This document shows, in pieces, positions 18,031 through 25,489 of a stretch of 62,468 bases of DNA. The notes under the pieces are model-generated. The model saw only the letters and a list, made by a program, of their open reading frames with translations. It was not told where the DNA came from and ran no database searches. Both the position numbers and the translations under genes were made by a program. The DNA is from Clostridia bacterium (GTDB lineage Bacteria; Bacillota; Clostridia; Christensenellales; Borkfalkiaceae). Numbering within the stretch: position 1 is the stretch's first letter; each line of letters starts with the position of its first letter. Location: assembly GCA_017887095.1 (NCBI GenBank), contig JAGHIT010000048.1, positions 73,253 through 135,720 on the forward strand, given 5' to 3'.

Positions 18031-18743
18031 GCTTTCCTCTTTTTCTTAAATCGTTTTTCCGCGACACGGATCACCGTGGAAAGCGCGGGCGCTAAAACAA
18101 GGTTAATTGCAAACTCAATAAAGAAATTGATTCCTACAAACGAAAAGATTATGATGCTGAATGCCGATGAAGCCGAACCGCCCGTTCCCAGCCACCAGTT
18201 TTCGATCGTTCCGCCGATACACAGGCAACCGAGGATAAACACGCCGGTGTTTACGATCGGCGCCGCCAAAGAAGCGGTAAATACGGCCGCTTTCCCGTTT
18301 TTCCCGGCAATCGCACGATACAGCAATCCGCTCACAAAACCCGCCGCCGTCGTCTTGATAATGCAAATGAGCGCAATCATCACGGGTTGTTCGAGAAACA
18401 GGACAGAAAATACGCCCTGCGCTCCCGCCGCCACCATGATGAGAATGACGATCCCGGAAACCAGTCCGAGAACCATTCCCGCAAAAGGACCCAGAAGGAT
18501 CGCGCCGAGCACAATGGGGAGCAGAGAAAAATTGAGCATCGCGCCGCTCGGGCCTACGGGGATCGCACTGCCCCAGACGAGCAGAATGATCTCCAATGCT
18601 ACGAGAACACCGAAATATGCGACCGATTTTGCGTTAAAAAAACGCCGACGCCGCGGTGTCCGGTCTTCGGCCGCCGCTTCCGCAGGAGAAGCCGCAGCAT
18701 CCGAAACGGATTCGGACGGATCCTGAATCTTGTGATATTTCAT
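18027..18743 (-). CDS. ECF transporter S component, probably for pantothenate
   Basis: A 238-aa membrane protein with a charged N-terminal tail of about 35 residues and roughly six hydrophobic helices from residue 40 onward; motifs such as GPSGAMLNFSLLPIVLGAILLGPFAGMVLGLVSG are typical of ECF substrate-specificity subunits. Such subunits use shared EcfAAT energising modules encoded elsewhere. The substrate is inferred from the overlapping coaX; the sequence alone does not fix it. Confidence 0.75.
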   Translation of the reverse strand: MKYHKIQDPSESVSDAAASPAEAAAEDRTPRRRRFFNAKSVAYFGVLVALEIILLVWGSAIPVGPSGAMLNFSLLPIVLGAILLGPFAGMVLGLVSGIVILIMVAAGAQGVFSVLFLEQPVMIALICIIKTTAAGFVSGLLYRAIAGKNGKAAVFTASLAAPIVNTGVFILGCLCIGGTIENWWLGTGGSASSAFSIIIFSFVGINFFIEFAINLVLAPALSTVIRVAEKRFKKKRKA

Positions 18744-18862
18744 TGTTTTGCCTCCATCGGATTTGCATAAGCAATATCCGCAGAAAAATGTATTTTCGAA
18801 CTTCCCCGCGCAGATACAGCCGCATGCGTACCGTTCCGCCGTCTGACGGAAGTCCGTGTATC

Positions 18863-18891
18863 ATTATAGCAAACTTACCCTGATTTGGCAA
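18863..18891 (-). promoter_or_regulatory. Promoter of the ECF-coaX-hom operon
   Basis: Minus strand TTGCCA (18886-18891), 17-base spacer, TATAAT (18863-18868). It leaves a 5' leader of about 110 bases with a small hairpin around CCGTCAGACGG; no known riboswitch was recognised in it. The rest of the 18744-19071 gap holds nothing else I can name. Confidence 0.75.
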
Positions 18892-19071
18892 CCAAATGGA
18901 CCGCAAGTCGGGCAAAAAGATTTGCAAAACCACGCATCGTGCTCGCTACAGAAGCACAAATACATGCAAAAACTCATAATATGTAACATAGACCGCAGAA
19001 ATATCGACCAATACATACCTGCGGCCGTCACCCGCAAGCGCATTGCGGAAATGCTGATAGGAGGAAAAACT

Positions 19072-19287
19072 ATGAATTGCTGTTTTGGCGGCAACAACTG
19101 TCTCTGGATTCTCATCATCCTGCTCATTCTCGGAACATGCGGAAACGTATTTTCTTCGAGCGTGTTCAAAGGATGCGGCTGGCCGATCCTTGCCGCGCTC
19201 GTATACTGCATGTGCAAGAACGGCACGCTTCAGTCGCTGGCTACCAGCGTCTGCGGCGGCGACAGCTGCGGCTGCGGCTGCAACTGA
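19072..19287 (+). CDS. Small cysteine-rich membrane protein
   Basis: 71 aa, started at the ATG at 19072 because an AGGAGG-type site (ATAGGAGGAAAAAC) precedes it; the longer ORF-track frame is not needed. It reads MNCCFGGNNCLWILIILLIL, with one clear membrane segment near residues 10-25, a second weak one near 35-45, and a C-terminus ending GGDSCGCGCN. Similar short Cys/Gly-rich proteins are common in Clostridia, but I know of no assigned function. It is convergent with the NUDIX gene. Confidence 0.7.
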   Translation: MNCCFGGNNCLWILIILLILGTCGNVFSSSVFKGCGWPILAALVYCMCKNGTLQSLATSVCGGDSCGCGCN

Positions 19288-19339
19288 CCCCGTGCGGCTG
19301 TGCCGCAAGTTTTGAATCCGATCATCGTACCATACTGCA

Positions 19340-19371
19340 AAAGCCGTCCGCATGGCTGCGGACGGCTTTCC
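19340..19371. terminator. Bidirectional terminator between small Cys-rich gene and NUDIX gene
   Basis: A hairpin with stem AAAGCCGTCCGCA/TGCGGACGGCTTT (the 3' strand reads CTGCGGACGGCTTT) flanked by A and T runs. It serves both convergent genes. Confidence 0.8.
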
Positions 19372-19384
19372 CCTTATGAAACGT

Positions 19385-19915
19385 TCAATGTCTTCCCCGG
19401 ATATATTGCAGCATTGCGACGATAGTCTTTGCATCACGGATCTTGCCTTCGTCAATCATTGCAAGAACCTCATTCACAGGGATATACTCCACATTGAGGA
19501 ATTCCCCTTCGTCCAGATGCTGTTCCCCCGGATGCACGCCCATAGCCTCAAAAATATATATTTTTTCATTGGTATACCCCGGCGTCGGATAGAGCACAAA
19601 CATGCACCTGAGCGAATCGGCACAAAGCCCCGTTTCTTCCTCCAATTCCCGTTTTGCCGCAAGCAAGGGATCTTCCCCCGCATCGAGTTTCCCGGCAGGG
19701 ATCTCGTACATTTCTTCCTGATAAGCGTAACGGAACTGCTTGACGAGCGCAACCTTCCCATCTCTGACACACAGAACAGACGCCCCGCCCGGATGCTCGA
19801 TCACCTCTCTCTTGCAAGGTTTCCCATCCGGAAGCACGGCATCGTCGCAGCGCAGATTGATAATCTTTCCCCTGTAAATGAAATTTTTTCTTACAGTTGT
19901 TTCGGTAAGCTTCAT
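19385..19915 (-). CDS. NUDIX hydrolase, ADP-ribose pyrophosphatase type
   Basis: A 176-aa hydrolase. The NUDIX box is complete: GKLDAGEDPLLAAKRELEEETGL at about residues 75-97. The N-terminal region (IYRGKIINLRCDDAVLPDGK) and overall length match NudF-type ADP-ribose pyrophosphatases, which remove nucleotide sugars. It lies 9 bases after the 239-aa gene upstream and probably shares its transcript. Confidence 0.9.
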   Translation of the reverse strand: MKLTETTVRKNFIYRGKIINLRCDDAVLPDGKPCKREVIEHPGGASVLCVRDGKVALVKQFRYAYQEEMYEIPAGKLDAGEDPLLAAKRELEEETGLCADSLRCMFVLYPTPGYTNEKIYIFEAMGVHPGEQHLDEGEFLNVEYIPVNEVLAMIDEGKIRDAKTIVAMLQYIRGRH

Positions 19916-19924
19916 AACTCCTCC

Positions 19925-20644
19925 TTACAAGTCCTGCGCAAGAGCAAAAAGTTTTTCACTCTCTCTGCTCTCGGCGCAGATATAGCGAAGAAAATAACGA
20001 TATCCCGCAAGCAAAGCACGAACCTCCGTAACATCATGACGGGATGCTGCAGCAGACAATTCGGCAAAGATCTCCTCGCCCGCATCTTTTTCTTCTTTCA
20101 TAAGATTACGTTCCATAACACGCTTGCGCTCATTGGGAAGATACTGAATAAAATCGTGCAGGGCGGCCTCGCTCTTTTGCCGCATCACAAGCATCTTTCC
20201 ATGTTTGCTGCATTCCGGGAAACATCCGCGCACGATGTCGCAAAACGGTTTGATCATCCTGCCGGCGAATACGCCGTAACTTGCCGTGTAGCTGCCGTCC
20301 ACATAAAAATAACGGAGAAGGAAATCATTAAGCCGCAGTGCGCCCGCGTCGATCTCGACAAACAGACAAAATACGAACGCCAGGACGTCCGCCCTTTCGG
20401 CAGGCAAGTAAGCCGCGATCCGAGTTGTCCCGCCTTTGTTCGAATTCTCGCGCAGATAGGCTAGTTTGGCTGCGGGGTAATCAAACCCGTCCGTCACCGC
20501 GGCAAACAGATTTGTCAATTCACGGCACGTTGCAATACACTGCAAAGCTTCTGATATCTTATTGTCAGCATTGACGTAAGAGCCGTCCACAAGCTCATCG
20601 CACACCGTAAGAAAGCGTCCGATCTTCTCAATTCTTTCCGTCAT
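19925..20644 (-). CDS. Hypothetical protein, mostly helical
   Basis: 239 aa from the ATG at 20644, chosen because GGAGG lies 5 bases before it; the ORF track starts further upstream without a site. It contains no membrane segment and no motif I recognise; the sequence is rich in predicted helices (for example SEALQCIATCRELTNLFAAV and the C-terminal EVRALLAGYRYFLRYICAE). It is preceded by a TATAAT box on the minus strand near 20690 and divergent from the HPr-like gene. Function unknown. Confidence 0.65.
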   Translation of the reverse strand: MTERIEKIGRFLTVCDELVDGSYVNADNKISEALQCIATCRELTNLFAAVTDGFDYPAAKLAYLRENSNKGGTTRIAAYLPAERADVLAFVFCLFVEIDAGALRLNDFLLRYFYVDGSYTASYGVFAGRMIKPFCDIVRGCFPECSKHGKMLVMRQKSEAALHDFIQYLPNERKRVMERNLMKEEKDAGEEIFAELSAAASRHDVTEVRALLAGYRYFLRYICAESRESEKLFALAQDL

Positions 20645-20730
20645 AATACCTCCTTCGGCATGAGCCGGTACGTCATCCCGTATATTATAGCACAAAACAA
20701 AAAATAGTTAAAGAATTTTTCCGAAATATC

Positions 20731-20759
20731 TTGATTTTATCTCGCATTTTATGTATAAT
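20731..20759 (+). promoter_or_regulatory. Promoter of HPr-like gene
   Basis: TTGATT (20731-20736), a 17-base spacer, and TATAAT (20754-20759), about 37 bases before the ATG, which carries a GGAGG site. Confidence 0.8.
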
Positions 20760-20796
20760 ATGGGTAAAGTAATATGATTCGGAGGATTGTAGTATT

Positions 20797-21024
20797 ATGA
20801 AGTCCATGACGATTTCTTTGGAAATGGCGCAGCGCGTAAAAGAGTTTGTTGCCGTGACACAGAATTGTGAGTGCGAGATCCTGCTCAAGAGCGGAAAATA
20901 CGTTGTTGACGCGAAGTCTATCCTCGGCATTTTCAGCCTTGACCTTTCCAAACCCCTTACGGTAGAGATCTACAGCGATAATTGCGAAGACGTTGTTGCA
21001 AAGCTTGCAAAGTTTGCAAAGTAA
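20797..21024 (+). CDS. HPr-family protein lacking the phosphorylatable histidine
   Basis: 75 aa with the HPr fold pattern: MTISLEMAQRVKEFV, then DAKSILGIFSLDLSKP, which aligns with the HPr regulatory-serine region (KSIMGVMSLGIAKG). The serine equivalent to Ser46 (Ser41 here) is kept. The active-site histidine motif (GIHARP) is absent; the aligned residue is Met10. It therefore cannot carry phosphate in the PTS. In Bacillus the His-less HPr paralogue Crh acts in catabolite control through the serine, so a regulatory role is plausible. It is the first of three same-strand genes with DUF4364 and TSCPD genes. Confidence 0.8.
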   Translation: MKSMTISLEMAQRVKEFVAVTQNCECEILLKSGKYVVDAKSILGIFSLDLSKPLTVEIYSDNCEDVVAKLAKFAK

Positions 21025-21132
21025 TTCCGCCGCTCGGTAAATTCGGAAACGAGCCGCTCGAGATTTTGAGCGGCTTGTTTATTCTGTTTTCCGAACTGAC
21101 CGGCACATTGTACGAATGAGGTTGGTACGCCT

Positions 21133-21657
21133 ATGCAAGTCAAAGGAGAAACATCGGTCAACAAACTCATCCTGCTGTTTGTGTTCGATAAAATGGAAAG
21201 TCCGCTGTCAGAAAGAACGCTTGTGGATATGTGCACTTCGTCCAATGACTGGCTGAACTATATGGATTGCACCGTCCTCATTCACAAGCTCAAAAAGGAT
21301 GGTTTTATCTGCGAAATCCCAGGTGGCGACGATCCGCTCTTCTCCCTCACGACCGAAGGACGTGAAGCACTTGCCAGTTACTATATCAGTATTCCCAAAA
21401 GCGCACGCGAAGAGATCTCCCGCTACATCAAGCAAAACGGCGACAAATTCCGTATGCGGCAGGAATGCAAAGCGGATTACTTTCAGAATAAAGACGGTAC
21501 TTATACCGTATTTCTCAAGATTTTGGCAGCCGTCCAACCCATGTTGGAACTCAAGTTTGTCGTTCCCGATAAAAAAACGGCAAATATGATTTACAAAAAA
21601 TGGGAGGACAAGGCCTCCGAACTCTATTCCGTCGTCTATGAAACATTGGTCGACTGA
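21133..21657 (+). CDS. DUF4364 family protein
   Basis: A 174-aa protein with a winged-helix-like N-terminal half (NKLILLFVFDKMESPLSERTLVDMC, then LIHKLKKDGFI, then FSLTTEGREAL) and a C-terminal alpha/beta domain. This matches DUF4364, a clostridial family of unknown function annotated in places as a transcription regulator. It follows the HPr-like gene by about 108 bases and precedes the TSCPD gene by 26 bases. Confidence 0.85.
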   Translation: MQVKGETSVNKLILLFVFDKMESPLSERTLVDMCTSSNDWLNYMDCTVLIHKLKKDGFICEIPGGDDPLFSLTTEGREALASYYISIPKSAREEISRYIKQNGDKFRMRQECKADYFQNKDGTYTVFLKILAAVQPMLELKFVVPDKKTANMIYKKWEDKASELYSVVYETLVD

Positions 21658-21683
21658 ACCGCCCACTCAAAGGAGGGAATCAT

Positions 21684-21938
21684 ATGGTAACGTATTCCAC
21701 AAAAGGCACTTGCTCAAAGCAAATCATCTTTGAACTGGATGAAGAGAACAGAGTACACAACGTAAAATTTATCGGCGGATGCAGCGGGAATCTTCAGGGC
21801 ATCAGCCGCCTCGTGGAGGGAAAAACGGCAGACGAGATCGTCTCACTTCTCTCGGGCATCCGCTGCAAACAGAACACCTCCTGTCCCGACCAGCTCGCGC
21901 AGGCTTTGAAACCCTACACCACAGAAGGAAAGAAGTAA
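21684..21938 (+). CDS. TSCPD domain protein (TIGR03905 family)
   Basis: 84 aa with the diagnostic C-terminal motif NTSCPDQLAQAL and cysteines at GTCSKQ, GGCSGN, and IRCKQN. The TSCPD domain also occurs at the end of some ribonucleotide reductases; free-standing versions are common in Clostridia and uncharacterised. A GGAGGGAATCAT site precedes the ATG. Confidence 0.88.
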   Translation: MVTYSTKGTCSKQIIFELDEENRVHNVKFIGGCSGNLQGISRLVEGKTADEIVSLLSGIRCKQNTSCPDQLAQALKPYTTEGKK

Positions 21939-21948
21939 ATTTATAGCT

Positions 21949-22000
21949 TAAAAACAGGTCGAGGACCGCGCTTTTCCAGCCGATCCCGACCTGTTTTTCT
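21949..22000 (+). terminator. Terminator after TSCPD gene
   Basis: Stem AAAACAGGTCG/CGACCTGTTTTT with a long internal loop, followed by a T run. Confidence 0.75.
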
Positions 22001-22040
22001 GCTATACAAAATCCTGATTCAAGCGAACGACTGAACGTTC

Positions 22041-22943
22041 TTACTTTAAGAACTTTCCGTAAACTTCGGAGACGGGCGAGAAGGAGGCGAACGTCCCGGG
22101 ATAACGGCGCAGAATGCGCTGCAATTCACCGATCTGACGCTTGCGGATGACACAGACCAGAAGCGCCCTGCCCTCATGCGAATACATGCCCGTCGCATTG
22201 ATTTCGGTAACGCCGTGATGCGTCTTTTCCATGATCTCCTTTGCCAGCTCCTCCGCGCGGTCGGTGATGATCTCAAAGCGGTATGCGACCTTGAAGCCCT
22301 GCAGCACAAAATCACAGATCTTGCTCGTGACCAGTAAAGAGATGAGCGCCAGCAACACGGGATCGAGTTTTGCCGTGAACGGCTCACCCTGATGATAGAC
22401 AAAGAAGGACGCAAATACGACGCAGGCGTCAAATGCCGACGTCATGGCGCTGACGCTCAAATTGCGGAATTTTTTGTTGACGAGGGAGGCAAGCACCGTC
22501 GTGCCGCCGCTCGTGCCACAGCTTCGAAGCATGATCGCAAGCGCCAGTCCCAACAACACGCCGCCCGCAATGGATGCAAGAATGGCATTATATTCAGGCG
22601 CATAGCGGATCTCATTCATTCCCGGAATGTAATCAAAGACGATAAGGAGCCCCGATGTCAACAGCATGGAAAGCGTGGAGATGATTGCCTCCGATTTTCC
22701 GAGCAGAAAAAACGCCACAAAAAACAAAGGCACGTTGAGCGCAATGAGATAATAGCCCGAATTGACGCGTGTAACCGCTTCCAACAGTACGGCAATGCCA
22801 TTGATCCCGCCGGGCGCAAACTCATTCGGCGTGACAAAGATATAGATCGCCAATGCGCGAACAATGCCCGAGGCAAGGATCGCCAAAGTCGCACTGATCA
22901 GAATCCGCCAAAGATGACTGCGTTTCTTCGTTTGTTCCTGCAT
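22041..22943 (-). CDS. YitT family membrane protein (DUF161/DUF2179)
   Basis: 300 aa: five or so hydrophobic helices in residues 10-215 (with the family motifs FVTPNEFAPGGINGIAVLLE and GTSGGTTVLASLVNKKF) followed by a soluble DUF2179 domain (EIITDRAEELAKEIMEKTHHGVTEINATGMYS). YitT proteins are widespread in Firmicutes; their transport or regulatory role is not settled. It has its own promoter carrying a perfect palindrome at the transcription start. Confidence 0.9.
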   Translation of the reverse strand: MQEQTKKRSHLWRILISATLAILASGIVRALAIYIFVTPNEFAPGGINGIAVLLEAVTRVNSGYYLIALNVPLFFVAFFLLGKSEAIISTLSMLLTSGLLIVFDYIPGMNEIRYAPEYNAILASIAGGVLLGLALAIMLRSCGTSGGTTVLASLVNKKFRNLSVSAMTSAFDACVVFASFFVYHQGEPFTAKLDPVLLALISLLVTSKICDFVLQGFKVAYRFEIITDRAEELAKEIMEKTHHGVTEINATGMYSHEGRALLVCVIRKRQIGELQRILRRYPGTFASFSPVSEVYGKFLK

Positions 22944-22951
22944 AACTCCCC

Positions 22952-23004
22952 CATCGTACAGTTTTGTACGATGCTATCATACTACAAATGACAAATAATT
23001 TCAA
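22952..23004 (-). promoter_or_regulatory. YitT promoter with 9-4-9 palindrome at the start site
   Basis: Minus strand TTGAAA (22999-23004), 17-base spacer, TATGAT (22976-22981). Two bases downstream of the -10 is the perfect inverted repeat CATCGTACA-4-TGTACGATG (22952-22973), placed where a repressor would block the start; it could also form an mRNA 5' hairpin. Confidence 0.7.
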
Positions 23005-23035
23005 GACGTTTTGCAAAATTTCCAATTAGGAAACA

Positions 23036-23076
23036 GCGGGCGGCGCACCTCTTCAGTCCGCCGCCCGCTGATATTG
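23036..23076 (-). terminator. Terminator after the 196-aa membrane protein gene
   Basis: Strong stem AGCGGGCGGCG/CGCCGCCCGCT with a short weak T tail on the minus strand. Confidence 0.6.
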
Positions 23077-23090
23077 TTTATTGCCGTTGT

Positions 23091-23681
23091 TTACTTCTGT
23101 TCTTGTTCCTCTTTTTCCACCTTTCGGTAATCAAGAACCTCTTCGAGATAAATCCCCTCCCGCCACAGCATTGCGCCGCCCTCCGCGCTCCAAAGGAGCA
23201 TGAGCGCCGCTGCCGTCTGGATCGCCGCCGACGCCGTGGGAAATACGCGCGTGAAAAACTGCACGATCATTAAAACACCGACGACAGCAAAGATTGCCGC
23301 ATAAAGCGCATGAAAAACACACTTTGCGCGCTCAGCCCGTCTGATAAACGCTGTAGCCGCCTCCTCCGCTGTACGGAAAGCGAACAGGATGCCAAGTCCC
23401 AGGATGAGCACCGAATAGGAGAAATCCGTACAGGAGATGACTGCCCAAACGCCGACGCAGGCGAGTACCACGCCCGAGAGCATACGAAGAAAATGTACAC
23501 GCTGATCGAGAAAGTATGCGACCGCCGTCACTGCGCCCGCCGCAAGCGCGAACAGACCGACAAGAACGGCAAAGGGCGTCACAGGCATGACCGATACCGT
23601 AAACAGAAATACCGCCATAAGCACAGTACAAACCATGGGGATGAGTCTGCCCCACTGCAGTGTACGTCTGACCGTCTGCAT
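23091..23681 (-). CDS. Membrane protein, HdeD/DUF308-like
   Basis: 196 aa with six hydrophobic helices in pairs (for example MVCTVLMAVFLFTVSVMPVTPFAVLVGLFALAAG) and a short charged C-terminus (RKVEKEEQEQK), the layout of HdeD-like DUF308 proteins. It follows the citrate-synthase-like gene by 9 bases, so it is probably co-transcribed. Function unknown. Confidence 0.65.
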   Translation of the reverse strand: MQTVRRTLQWGRLIPMVCTVLMAVFLFTVSVMPVTPFAVLVGLFALAAGAVTAVAYFLDQRVHFLRMLSGVVLACVGVWAVISCTDFSYSVLILGLGILFAFRTAEEAATAFIRRAERAKCVFHALYAAIFAVVGVLMIVQFFTRVFPTASAAIQTAAALMLLWSAEGGAMLWREGIYLEEVLDYRKVEKEEQEQK

Positions 23682-23690
23682 ATCTCCTCC

Positions 23691-25082
23691 TTACAGGCTG
23701 AACGCCTCGAGTTCACGGATCCTGTGGAAGTCGATGGCATAAATGAGGTTGACGAGCTCGTCGTCCCCGAAGGAGCTGTTGCGACCCTCTTCGTACTCCG
23801 CATCGATCATCTCTTTCATCTTGACGACGAGCGGATCGGTCTTGGCGATGCGATGCTCTTCGGGGAGTTTGTAGTAGTCGTTGATCCAGAACGCAATGCC
23901 CGCAAGCCCGCTCGTCTTATTGACGGAGACACGCGCGGGACGCTTTAAAATCTTCGCGGTATCGAAGATGTTGTAGATCTCCTCGTCTTTTAACAGCCCG
24001 TCCGCATGGATACCCGCGCGGGTGGAGTTGAAGGCGCGCCCTACAAACGGCGTCTTGGGCGGAATGTTATATCCGATCTCCTTTTCAAAGTAATCGGCAA
24101 TATCCGTGATCGCAGTAAAATCCATTCCATCCATTGTACCGCGGAAGGAGGCGTACTCCATCGCCATCGCCTCCAAAGGACAGTTGCCCGTACGTTCGCC
24201 GATGCCCAGAAGCGAACAATTGACCGCCGATGCCCCGTACAGCCATGCCGTGGAAGCATTGGAAACAACCTTATAAAAATCGTTATGGCCGTGCCATTCC
24301 AAAAGCTCGGACGGGATCTCCGCGTAGTGGCGAAGCCCGTAGACGATGCCCTGCACGCTCCGAGGAAGCGCCGCGCCCGGGAATGAGACGCCAAAGCCCA
24401 TCGTATCGCACATTCTGATCTTGATGGGGATTCCGCTCTCCCGTGAGAGACGCATGAGCTGGGTCGCAAACGGCACGACAAAGCCGTAAAAGCTCGCGCG
24501 GGTGATGTCCTCAAAGTGACAGCGCGGACGGATGCCGTGCGAGAGCGCACTCTTGACAATGCCAAGATACTGGTCAAGTGCCTGCCTGCGCGTCAAGTGC
24601 ATCTTTTTGAAGATGTGATAATCCGAACAACTCACAAGAATCCCCGTCTCGGCGACGTTCGCCTGCTTGACAAGCTCAAAATCTTTTTCGTTGGCGCGGA
24701 TCCACGTCGTGATCTCCGGGAATTTCAGTCCCGTATCCTGACATGCCTGCAACGCTTCCTTGTCCTTTTTAGAATAGACAAAGAACTCCGACTGGCGGAC
24801 AAGCCCCTTGGGACCGCCCAGACGGGACATGAGCTTATACAAGTCTACGATCTGTTTGACGGTAAAAGGAGATGTGGACTGCTGCCCGTCGCGGAAGGTC
24901 GTATCCGTCATCCAGATCTCGTCAGGCATACTGATGGGAACGTGACGGTTGTTGAACATAACCTTGGGGATGCTCTCATAGTCAAAAAGTTCGCGGAAGA
25001 GTTCGGGTTCCTTGACATCCTGCAACTCATAATGATAGATGGTATCTTCCAGCAGGTTGGATTTTTTATTGAAATAGATCAT
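23691..25082 (-). CDS. HMGL-type acyl-CoA condensing enzyme, probable Re-citrate synthase / 2-isopropylmalate synthase-like
   Basis: 463 aa from the ATG at 25082 (MIYFNKKSNLLEDTIYHYEL), preceded by AAAGGAG; the ORF track begins too far upstream. The barrel motifs are present: DEIWMTDTTFRDGQQSTSPF (metal and substrate), RCHFEDITRASFYGF, ELLEWHGHNDFYK (metal HxH) and TRAGIHADG. The conserved PKGLVRQSEFF and the overall pattern resemble the Re-citrate synthase of clostridia, which makes citrate from oxaloacetate and acetyl-CoA, more than LeuA or homocitrate synthase. From memory of the family I favour Re-citrate synthase, but no regulatory LeuA domain or pathway neighbours settle it. Confidence 0.75.
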   Translation of the reverse strand: MIYFNKKSNLLEDTIYHYELQDVKEPELFRELFDYESIPKVMFNNRHVPISMPDEIWMTDTTFRDGQQSTSPFTVKQIVDLYKLMSRLGGPKGLVRQSEFFVYSKKDKEALQACQDTGLKFPEITTWIRANEKDFELVKQANVAETGILVSCSDYHIFKKMHLTRRQALDQYLGIVKSALSHGIRPRCHFEDITRASFYGFVVPFATQLMRLSRESGIPIKIRMCDTMGFGVSFPGAALPRSVQGIVYGLRHYAEIPSELLEWHGHNDFYKVVSNASTAWLYGASAVNCSLLGIGERTGNCPLEAMAMEYASFRGTMDGMDFTAITDIADYFEKEIGYNIPPKTPFVGRAFNSTRAGIHADGLLKDEEIYNIFDTAKILKRPARVSVNKTSGLAGIAFWINDYYKLPEEHRIAKTDPLVVKMKEMIDAEYEEGRNSSFGDDELVNLIYAIDFHRIRELEAFSL

Positions 25083-25131
25083 AGCGGCTCCTTTGCGCGC
25101 AAAGATGCGGCGCGCCGTTTTCATTCTATAT

Positions 25132-25160
25132 ATTTTACCAAAATGACCGCATTCTGTCAA
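25132..25160 (-). promoter_or_regulatory. Promoter of the citrate-synthase-like gene
   Basis: Minus strand TTGACA (25155-25160), 17-base spacer, TAAAAT (25132-25137), with a 45-base leader containing GGCGCGCC. Confidence 0.8.
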
Positions 25161-25253
25161 GCAATGCGCATGTGATCGCCCATGCGCCTTTTGCATTGCA
25201 ATGATTTATCTGACATGCCGCACTTTCATCCCGCATCGTCCTTTGCGGCACAG

Positions 25254-25281
25254 AAAAAGGGAGCCGAACGGCTCCCCTTTT
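25254..25281 (-). terminator. Terminator of the feo operon
   Basis: Stem GGGAGCCG/CGGCTCCC followed on the minus strand by a T run, immediately after the small Cys-rich gene. Confidence 0.85.
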
Positions 25282-25282
25282 C

Positions 25283-25489
25283 TCAAGATTTATGGAGATT
25301 GTTGTGTGTGCTCTGCTGTGTATCATCCTCCGGTTTGGGACGGCATGCGGAACAATCCGAACATCCGCTGCAGCCGCCGCAGCAATCACAGCCGCCCTTC
25401 CCCTGCTTTCTGCGGACGATCGCATAGGCGATGTATCCGACGACAAAAGCGGCGATCAGAACGATAATGAGGATCTCCCACCAGGTCAT
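25283..25489 (-). CDS. FeoB-associated Cys-rich membrane protein
   Basis: 68 aa: one N-terminal membrane helix (WWEILIIVLIAAFVVGYIAYAIV), a basic stop-transfer (RRKQGKG) and a cysteine cluster CDCCGGCSGCSDCSAC. This is the FeoB-associated small protein found after feoB in many Firmicutes; it may take up a FeoC/metallochaperone-like role, which is unproven. It overlaps the feoB stop by 4 bases. Confidence 0.9.
   Translation of the reverse strand: MTWWEILIIVLIAAFVVGYIAYAIVRRKQGKGGCDCCGGCSGCSDCSACRPKPEDDTQQSTHNNLHKS

Noticed and set aside
18744-18862. Riboswitch in the leader of the ECF-coaX-hom operon
   Set aside because: The leader has a small hairpin only; none of the conserved riboswitch cores I know is present.
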